Source of the DNA: Candidatus Colenecus caballi
Lineage (GTDB): Bacteria > Bacteroidota > Bacteroidia > Bacteroidales > Bacteroidaceae
Length of the DNA stretch: 59,953 nucleotides
Direction of reading: 5' to 3'
Assembly: GCA_018065615.1 (NCBI GenBank)
Contig: JAGHSY010000054.1
Coordinates: 1 to 59,953 of the forward strand
Of the stretch, positions 9,115-15,357 are shown one piece after another. Within the stretch, counting starts at the first letter, position 1, and every line of letters starts with the position of its first letter. Made by a program: the position numbers and the translations under genes. The notes below the pieces were generated by a model. That model was not told the DNA's origin. It worked only from the letters and a program-made list of their open reading frames with translations, and searched no databases.

Positions 9115-10245
9115 TTACAGGTTGAAGTGAAGTTTTGTACTGTAGTCCTTGTCAACGCAGACGGTGGCAGTCTTCTTTGTAAGATTGTAAACGGCAGACC
9201 ACTGGGTGTTGCTGGTTATTTCACCGTTTTCTGAGTTCAGGTCAGTGTGGACCACATTGAGCAGATCCATGCACTGGTCCTCGGTCATGACGCGGCCGGT
9301 GCGTTCCAGAGTGCTGTGAAGGCTGTCGTAGCGCGCCTGTCCTACACCAAGACTCTCCCAACCTTGGGACAGGTAGAAGTTGGTCACATGGTCCCGGTCA
9401 AGCACGTTGAGCGTCCAGTCGCTGGCTGTCGGGTCATTGACGGGTGCTTCTTCACCGGGGCGGTAGTACTCAAGCACTACAGATCTGCCGCTGGCATCGG
9501 CTATCAGGAAATGATAGTTGCTGGGCGAATCTTCACCGTCAGCAAAGAAGTTGTGGCTGTCAAACATGGCTACCGCTTCTTCAACGGTGGCGCACTTGTC
9601 AAGGGCAAGCCTGATGGCAAGTGCCGGGGTGATATCGGACTTGGCCGGATTGTGCTGGACTGCGCCGCCGCCGCGCAATGAGAGGACGCCTATGAACAGG
9701 CCTGCGTCATTGATTCCGTCAAGGCAGCAGTAGATTGACGCTACGGTCGGGACGGAAATGTCCGTGGTGCCGTCTGACAGTGACCCTGCCACGTATTTGT
9801 CTGCATCGAGATACGGCATTGCCGATATGCACATGGATTCGTGCGGTGCCGGTGCAAGGTTGTGGACTACGATATTGGCCGATGAGAAGAAACGGTAGTC
9901 AAAGTTGCGGCCTACCAGAATGTCGCCATCGGGTGACTTGACGCAGAATGCGCTGCAGCCGAAATCCGGCGCTTTTCCCGGCGCTGCTGCCGGCAAGTCC
10001 AGCAGTGAGCTGAAAATCTTTGCCATGAGATCTGCGTTCGATTTTGCCCCGCCCCGGGCCATGAGCTCATCAAGCTTGTAGTCAGCGGTGTAGTCCATCG
10101 TGTAGAGATGGCCGTCCTTGATGTCACGCAGGGTGGCAGCCGATGCCTTCTGGTCATCGTTCTTAAGGTATGCTGCAGGGTTGGAGTTCCTGCAGGCAGT
10201 CAATGTAAGGACCATTGTAAGTGCAACAAGTGTATTCTTTTTCAT
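9115..10245 (-). CDS. Choloylglycine hydrolase / linear amide C-N hydrolase family lipoprotein
   Basis: 376-residue secreted Ntn hydrolase. The lipobox is LTLTAC (Cys18). A pro-region of about 80 residues precedes the candidate autocatalytic nucleophile Cys97 in DFGCSAFCVKSPDG, followed by the family block VGRNFDY. Later GINDAGLFIGVLSLRGGG and DPTASDWTLNVLDRDHVTNF fit the fold. Substrates in the family include bile-acid amides, penicillin V and acyl-homoserine lactones; which applies here cannot be read from sequence. It is the first gene of a two-gene unit with the DcaP-like porin. Confidence 0.8.
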   Translation of the reverse strand: MKKNTLVALTMVLTLTACRNSNPAAYLKNDDQKASAATLRDIKDGHLYTMDYTADYKLDELMARGGAKSNADLMAKIFSSLLDLPAAAPGKAPDFGCSAFCVKSPDGDILVGRNFDYRFFSSANIVVHNLAPAPHESMCISAMPYLDADKYVAGSLSDGTTDISVPTVASIYCCLDGINDAGLFIGVLSLRGGGAVQHNPAKSDITPALAIRLALDKCATVEEAVAMFDSHNFFADGEDSPSNYHFLIADASGRSVVLEYYRPGEEAPVNDPTASDWTLNVLDRDHVTNFYLSQGWESLGVGQARYDSLHSTLERTGRVMTEDQCMDLLNVVHTDLNSENGEITSNTQWSAVYNLTKKTATVCVDKDYSTKLHFNL

Positions 10246-10302
10246 GTCGTAATTATTGTAACATTCAACAAATCATTATATGATTATAGTTTTCCGGCAA
10301 AA

Positions 10303-11718
10303 TCAGGTGGACATTATGGAATTCCCTGTCTGAAAAAGCTGGGACATGGCGAACAAAGGACAGATAGCGACCCTTCTGACCGCTTCGAAATTATTTCCCC
10401 TGTTATCTGAGAACCTGTCACGGTATTCAAGGAATCCGAAATTTTCCAGTGAGCATCTGACAGCATGATCAAGTTTTCGGTCTCTCATGAATGTCCAGAG
10501 GCTCTTCATTCCGCCCTGGGTGTCAGCTTTCACTTCAATAGGAAGAACTGTGCTGTTAAGAGATGTCAGAAAGTCAACCTCGGCAGTCGCATTCTTGGCC
10601 TGCCTGAGCCAATAGTGGAGGTCATGCCTGATATTCGGTTCAAGGTTGCGAAGGATTTCAAGCCCTGCAATCATTTCTGCAAGCGGCCCTTTATTGACCA
10701 GGTCCGATACAGTTGAGGTCAGAATGAAACCGGCATTCTGTGTCATGTTGTTCATTGACATGTTCTGCATTCTAAGAAGGAGACCGGTATCCAACAGCAG
10801 ATATTTGCGGCAATCCTTGTCTTCTTCTCCACCCAGCGGAAGGCCGTTGCCATCCGTATGGGTTACAGGAACTATGATACCTGCTTTCACAAGCGCGTCC
10901 AACGCTTTGGACACATCCTTTGATTTGTACCCCTGAATATCACTTGACTTGAAACGGTTGCTTCCAACCTGCCTTACAACACTCTTCAATGTCTGGCGCA
11001 GAAGTTCCGGGTCAATCTTCATTTTGTACTTGGCAAAGTCTGTATCATATCCAAGGATGATGTCATCCTGTATCTCCTGACACTTAATGTAGTCATTGCC
11101 TGCAACCCAACTTGCTACGGATTCAGGCATGCCTCCAACAAGAAGATATGTCCTGAAAAGAGACACAAGTTTCTCATACAGGCCATCGGGCAGAGGATTG
11201 TTTACTGATGACTGTTTCCTTGCGGACAACAGCAGCGACTCACCGTTGGCAATAAGGAATTCGTCAAATGTCATCGGGAACATGAACATTGAATGAATCC
11301 TGGCCACACCATAAGTTGGGATATCATCAAGAGCGAATTCCAGCAGGGAACCGGCCGCAATGACATGAAGTTCCGGCATATCTTCCTTGAAATATCTGAG
11401 AGACATGATTGCCGGAATGCAATCCTGAATCTCATCAAGAAAGAGAAGGGTTCTTCCCGGCACAATCTGTTGACCGAAAATGGCGGCAATCTGCGGGACA
11501 ATCTTCCTTACGTCTATGTCTCCGTCGAACAGTTTCCTATATGAAGGCATCTTCTCGAAGTTGATTTCAACATAGTTGTCAAACTGCTCGGCCAGATGTC
11601 TGACTGCTGTAGATTTGCCAACTTGTCTTGCACCTCTAAGCAGCAGCGGCTTATGAATTTCACTGTTGCACCAGTCCTTCAGATAGCTGTCGATAATTCT
11701 CTGATAGTACATGCTCAT
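10303..11718 (-). CDS. AAA ATPase with C-terminal DUF4143
   Basis: 471 residues. The N-terminal ATPase part has Walker A GARQVGKST and Walker B LLFLDEIQD. The C-terminal third has the DUF4143 nuclease-like pattern, ending with EVDFLTSLNSTVLPIEVKA. ATG codons at 11718 and 11712 are both possible. The gene is more A+T-rich than its neighbours and lies in a 6.5-kb stretch lacking the abundant GTCCGATG word, both compatible with acquisition by transfer. The biological role of this large family is not established. Confidence 0.85.
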   Translation of the reverse strand: MSMYYQRIIDSYLKDWCNSEIHKPLLLRGARQVGKSTAVRHLAEQFDNYVEINFEKMPSYRKLFDGDIDVRKIVPQIAAIFGQQIVPGRTLLFLDEIQDCIPAIMSLRYFKEDMPELHVIAAGSLLEFALDDIPTYGVARIHSMFMFPMTFDEFLIANGESLLLSARKQSSVNNPLPDGLYEKLVSLFRTYLLVGGMPESVASWVAGNDYIKCQEIQDDIILGYDTDFAKYKMKIDPELLRQTLKSVVRQVGSNRFKSSDIQGYKSKDVSKALDALVKAGIIVPVTHTDGNGLPLGGEEDKDCRKYLLLDTGLLLRMQNMSMNNMTQNAGFILTSTVSDLVNKGPLAEMIAGLEILRNLEPNIRHDLHYWLRQAKNATAEVDFLTSLNSTVLPIEVKADTQGGMKSLWTFMRDRKLDHAVRCSLENFGFLEYRDRFSDNRGNNFEAVRRVAICPLFAMSQLFQTGNSIMST

Positions 11719-11737
11719 TGCTGAAATAATACACTTG

Positions 11738-11768
11738 CAAAGTTACATCACTTTGCGTGGTAAACAAA
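11738..11768 (-). promoter_or_regulatory. Promoter of the DUF4143 ATPase
   Basis: Minus strand: TTTG (11768-11765), 19-base spacer, TAACTTTG (11745-11738). This is a full match to the Bacteroidetes consensus, about 20 bases before the first ATG. Confidence 0.82.
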
Positions 11769-11785
11769 TATTTGACGAAAATATG

Positions 11786-11837
11786 CAAAAAGGTAAGGTA
11801 ATATTTGTAACAAAAACATCAAAAAGGTAAGGTAATA
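11786..11837. repeat. 18-bp tandem direct repeat upstream of the ATPase promoter
   Basis: CAAAAAGGTAAGGTAATA occurs exactly at 11786-11803 and again at 11820-11837, a 34-bp period. It lies immediately upstream of the -33 element of the ATPase promoter. Two identical half-sites at this position suggest a regulator-binding site, though no regulator gene is adjacent. Confidence 0.6.
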
Positions 11838-11968
11838 AATTATATTGGTGACCTTGAAGTGAACCGATCTGGAAAATAAACCCTTGTAGTTGGTATAATA
11901 CTCTTCACATCCAGGCTCTTCCTCCTGATAGTAAACAATGATGTCTGAAAATTTCACGGCTCACCCGA

Positions 11969-12230
11969 AAAAGCATGGGGCAACAAAAGTGCTCAGTGGA
12001 AAATCAGTGGGGTGGCATAGCTTGCAGCGGGGCAGGCAAGGAAAAACATGGGATAAGACAAACTGAATGCAATTCTATTGCTTTCCGCCAAACCGTGACA
12101 CACGCCCTACGGTTATAATGCTCTTGATGGCGAGCTATGAGTCTGGCTGCTCTGTATAAGGCATACCAGACTCAGGTAGTGCCTTTCTGTGTCTTCCGGA
12201 CCATTTCATTGAGCCGCTGTTTGGCGAAAT
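11969..12230. repeat. Mosaic intergenic repeat family, copy A
   Basis: About 240 bp clearly homologous (first part looser) to 22529-22795, including shared blocks such as TTTCCGCCAAAC, GTGACACACGC, TGTATAAGGCATACCAGACTCA and CATTTCATTGAG. An inverted repeat TGAGTCTGG (12138-12146) / CCAGACTCA (12166-12174) is embedded. On the minus strand both copies end an open frame with AKQRLNEM-xRKxQKGT-stop, so the repeat may be the decayed 3' end of a mobile gene. The rest of the gap 11838-11968 is A+T-rich with nothing recognised. Confidence 0.7.
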
Positions 12231-12291
12231 ACTAAAAATCTGATTACTCTTCCCCAATTTAAACAGCAGAAACACTCCCATCATGCATGAA

Positions 12292-12328
12292 GAAATCCCC
12301 CTCAATCATATAAATCAAGGAGGATTTC
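12292..12328 (-). terminator. Hairpin downstream of the GGGtGRT operon
   Basis: GAAATCCCCCT (12292-12302) and AGGAGGATTTC (12318-12328) form an 11-bp stem with one mismatch, about 40 bases after the stop of the GGGtGRT gene. It lacks a clear T-run, so it is a weak or factor-assisted terminator, or an mRNA-stabilising hairpin. Confidence 0.45.
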
Positions 12329-12366
12329 AAGTTATGGATTCAGCTCTATAACAAGCTGACCGTCAA

Positions 12367-13395
12367 TTACTTCTTAGCAGCCAGAGCCTGGGCAACGTCA
12401 ACGGCGCAAGCTACTGAGCAGCCTACCATCGGGTTGTTGCCGATGCCGAGGAAGCCCATCATCTCGACGTGTGCGGGAACTGATGATGAACCTGCAAACT
12501 GGGCATCACTGTGCATGCGGCCCATGGTGTCGGTCATGCCGTATGAGGCGGGACCTGCGGCCATGTTGTCAGGATGCAGGGTACGGCCTGTACCGCCACC
12601 TGATGCAACTGAGAAATAAGGCTTGCCGGCCAGTACGCGCTCCTTCTTGTAGGTACCTGCAACGGGGTGCTGGAAGCGGGTGGGGTTGGTTGAGTTACCG
12701 GTAATGGAAACGTCAACGCCTTCCTTCCACATGATGGCAACGCCTTCACGGACATCGTCAGCACCGTAGCAGTTGACCTTGGCACGGGGACCGTCGCTGT
12801 AAGCAATCTTCTTGACAACCTTCAGCTTGCCGGTGTAGTAGTCAAACTGAGTCTGTACGTATGTGAAACCGTTAATGCGGCTGATGATCATGGCAGCGTC
12901 CTTGCCAAGACCGTTCAGGATGACGCGCAGAGGCTTTTTGCGGACCTTATCGGCCTTTGCGGCAATCTTGATGGCACCTTCAGCGGCAGCGAATGACTCG
13001 TGACCTGCAAGGAATGCAAAGCACTGGGTCTTTTCGTTGAGCAGACGGGCAGCCAGGTTACCGTGGCCAAGACCAACCTTGCGGTCGTCAGCTACAGAAC
13101 CGGGAATGCAGAAGCTCTGCAGACCGATACCGATGTTTTCAGCAGCCTTGACAGCGCTCTTGTCACCGGTCTTTTCACCTTCCTTCAGTGCGATGGCGCA
13201 ACCGCAGACGTATGCCCACTTTGCGTTCTCGAAGCAGATAGGCTGGGTTTCCTCACAAGCCTTGTAAGGATCGATGCCGTAGCTTTCGCAAATCTGGTTG
13301 GCCTCTTCAATTGAGGAGATTCCATGCTCGTTGAGAGCAGCGAGGACCTGCTTCATGCGGCGGTCCTGTGATTCGAACTTAACTTCTCTAATCAT
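12367..13395 (-). CDS. GGGtGRT protein
   Basis: 342 residues containing the family-defining signature SVASGGGTGRTLHPDN, plus QSFCIPGSVADDRKVGLGHGN and a Cys-rich C-terminal part (NPMVGCSVACAVD). Such proteins occur mainly in anaerobes beside an IscU/NifU-like partner, as here; the molecular function is not established. It starts 12 bases after the upstream scaffold-like gene in the same unit. Confidence 0.88.
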   Translation of the reverse strand: MIREVKFESQDRRMKQVLAALNEHGISSIEEANQICESYGIDPYKACEETQPICFENAKWAYVCGCAIALKEGEKTGDKSAVKAAENIGIGLQSFCIPGSVADDRKVGLGHGNLAARLLNEKTQCFAFLAGHESFAAAEGAIKIAAKADKVRKKPLRVILNGLGKDAAMIISRINGFTYVQTQFDYYTGKLKVVKKIAYSDGPRAKVNCYGADDVREGVAIMWKEGVDVSITGNSTNPTRFQHPVAGTYKKERVLAGKPYFSVASGGGTGRTLHPDNMAAGPASYGMTDTMGRMHSDAQFAGSSSVPAHVEMMGFLGIGNNPMVGCSVACAVDVAQALAAKK

Positions 13396-13407
13396 ATCAG
13401 TATCTCC

Positions 13408-14109
13408 TTATTCTTTACGTGGGTCAATGAACTTGACGGCACCGGCCTCCTTTGAGAAGCGTCCGTAGGTCGATGTGACCTTCTTGAGAGCTTCATTGGC
13501 GTCTGTGCCCTTCTTGATCTCATCCATGAACTTGCCAAGGTTGACAAACTCATAGCCGCAAACCTGGTCGTCCTTGTCAAGAGCGATGCGGTTTACATAA
13601 CCTTCGGCCATTTCAAGGTAGCGAACGCCCTTGGCCTTGGTGCCGTACATGGTACCAACCTGGCTGCGGAGTCCCTTGCCAAGATCTTCCAGACCTGCGC
13701 CGATGACCAGACCGCCTTCTGAGAAAGCGCTCTGTGTGCGGCCGTAAACGACCTGCAGGAAGAGTTCGCGCATTGCGGTGTTGATGGCATCGCATACAAG
13801 GTCGGTGTTGAGAGCTTCGAGCAGAGTCTTGCCCTGCAGAATCTCTGATGCCATAGCTGCTGAATATGTCATGCCTGAGCAGCCGATGGTCTCGACCAGA
13901 GCCTCTTCAATGATCCCGTTCTTGATGTTAAGAGACAGCTTGCAGGCACCCTGCTGAGGTGCGCACCAGCCAATACCGTGAGTCATGCCGGAAATGTCCT
14001 TGATTTCCTTGGCCTTGATCCACTTGCCCTCTTCAGGAATTGGAGCGGGTCCGTGCTTTGGTCCTTTCTGAACCACGCACATGTTTTCAACTTCTTTTGA
14101 GTAAATCAT
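13408..14109 (-). CDS. Iron-sulfur scaffold (IscU/NifU-like) protein partnered with GGGtGRT
   Basis: 233 residues from the ATG at 14109. The region ACKLSLNIKNGIIEEALVET followed by IGCSGMTYSAAMASEILQGKT resembles the NifU/IscU N-terminal scaffold fold. Cysteines at WCAPQQGAC and IGCSGM could bind metal. An upstream ATG at 14166 is rejected because it lies upstream of the -7 box (14154-14161). It leads the two-gene unit with the GGGtGRT protein, suggesting a cluster-dependent partnership. Confidence 0.75.
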   Translation of the reverse strand: MIYSKEVENMCVVQKGPKHGPAPIPEEGKWIKAKEIKDISGMTHGIGWCAPQQGACKLSLNIKNGIIEEALVETIGCSGMTYSAAMASEILQGKTLLEALNTDLVCDAINTAMRELFLQVVYGRTQSAFSEGGLVIGAGLEDLGKGLRSQVGTMYGTKAKGVRYLEMAEGYVNRIALDKDDQVCGYEFVNLGKFMDEIKKGTDANEALKKVTSTYGRFSKEAGAVKFIDPRKE

Positions 14110-14153
14110 AGGTGAAAATATAGTTTGATAACTGATTTGTCGGTTTGCAAGCG

Positions 14154-14161
14154 CAAAAGTA
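14154..14161 (-). promoter_or_regulatory. -7 element for the scaffold/GGGtGRT operon
   Basis: The minus strand reads TACTTTTG, matching TAnnTTTG, about 45 bases before the ATG at 14109. The -33 region is only weakly matched. Confidence 0.6.
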
Positions 14162-14254
14162 CTCATTTTTTTGCTCCGTTCGCCATGTCCGGCGGGATAA
14201 TTTTAGGGTAGTGCAAACCTGTTGTCCAAAGCGGTGGCCTCAGACATGACAATA

Positions 14255-14279
14255 GCCCGGAGCCATGGGAACTCCGGGC
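14255..14279 (-). terminator. Hairpin after the TlpA-like gene
   Basis: GCCCGGAG (14255-14262) and CTCCGGGC (14272-14279) form a perfect 8-bp GC-rich stem about 40 bases beyond the stop of the TlpA-like gene. The following tract is only TATTG, so termination may be inefficient. Confidence 0.6.
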
Positions 14280-14317
14280 CATTGCCTCTATTCAACCTAA
14301 CATAACAGTGGTGCCTT

Positions 14318-15355
14318 TCAGTCGGCAAACAGGGGGGACAGGGTAGCTTCCAGATTGTCGCGGCGCAGGTTTTTGGCAACAATCAGGCCCGTGCTGCAGT
14401 CAATCAGGAAGTTTGTGGGAATTGACCTTATTGCGTACTGTCTTGCAACGGAATCGTCATTGTCCTTAAGCTGTATCCAGTTCATGCCGTTGTCATTGAC
14501 GGCTGCCTGCCATGGATCATATTCGTCACTGACGGCCACACCTATAATCTGGAAGCCTTTGGACGAATACTTTTCATAAGCTGCCTTCAAATACGGCAGT
14601 TCGCTCATGCAGGGGCCGCACCATGATGCCCAGAAGTCAATAAGGACGTATCTGTTGACGGCGGGGTCTGTTATGTCTGCCGTGTTGATGACAATGCCGT
14701 CCTTGTCTTCCTGGCTGAACGGCTCGTACGGATTTCCTTCAGCGAATTTGCCTATTGATGATACGGTCCTGTCCAGTGAAATCCATTCGTCCGATTTCTG
14801 AACGTTCTCAGGGAACATGTCAAGCAGCGTCCTTGCGGATTCAATGTCGTCCATGTCAAACAGATTCTCAAGGCAGAACAGTCCGAAGTAATTGTCCGTG
14901 TTGTCACGCAGTCCGTCCGCTATTATGTCATTGATGTGCTGTGCGGTCTCGGAAGTGGCATTTTCATTATATTCAGAGAGCGCTTCCTGGAACTGTGCGT
15001 AGCCGCTGTTGGCTCTGGTGCCCTGCATGACGTAAAGGTCATCGGACTTATGGATCATATTCAGCTTGCCTGCTTCCAGAATGAAGGCGCAGATGGGGCC
15101 AGGCTCACCGTTTTCAGCGGACTTGATCGGAAATGACGATACTATGGCAAGCCTGGGAACCTGTGCGCTGTCACCCGTGAAGGTGAAACTGCCGTCAGTT
15201 GAGAAGACCGATGCAAGAACGTTCATGCTGTTGTCCTGCAGGTAGATGGAGTCACCGGTAAAGTCATCGAATTTACCGCTTATGCTGTACCGGCCGCTCT
15301 GTGTGCAGCTGGCAAGAAGGCCCATGAGGGCTATTGCTGTCAGATACTTTTTCAT
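14318..15355 (-). CDS. TlpA/ResA-like thioredoxin-fold lipoprotein (DUF4369-type N-terminus)
   Basis: 345 residues with lipobox GLLASC (Cys17). The N-terminal beta-rich part (YSISGKFDDFTGDSIYLQD) matches the DUF4369 pattern. The C-terminal thioredoxin domain has the redox motif FWASWCGPCMSEL and the cis-proline loop RSIPTNFLID. It probably acts as a periplasmic disulfide reductase on unknown partners. It lies two bases after the BlaR1-like gene, in one transcript with blaI, linking thiol chemistry to that sensor. Confidence 0.88.
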   Translation of the reverse strand: MKKYLTAIALMGLLASCTQSGRYSISGKFDDFTGDSIYLQDNSMNVLASVFSTDGSFTFTGDSAQVPRLAIVSSFPIKSAENGEPGPICAFILEAGKLNMIHKSDDLYVMQGTRANSGYAQFQEALSEYNENATSETAQHINDIIADGLRDNTDNYFGLFCLENLFDMDDIESARTLLDMFPENVQKSDEWISLDRTVSSIGKFAEGNPYEPFSQEDKDGIVINTADITDPAVNRYVLIDFWASWCGPCMSELPYLKAAYEKYSSKGFQIIGVAVSDEYDPWQAAVNDNGMNWIQLKDNDDSVARQYAIRSIPTNFLIDCSTGLIVAKNLRRDNLEATLSPLFAD

Positions 15356-15357
15356 AA

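Noticed and set aside
10303-11718. DUF4143 ATPase as part of a toxin-antitoxin or defence island
   Set aside because: No partner gene, integrase or other defence gene is adjacent; the gene stands alone with its own promoter.
11748-11957. 69-codon minus-strand frame before the ATPase
   Set aside because: It crosses the direct repeats and the -33 element, is A+T-driven, and has no recognisable domain.
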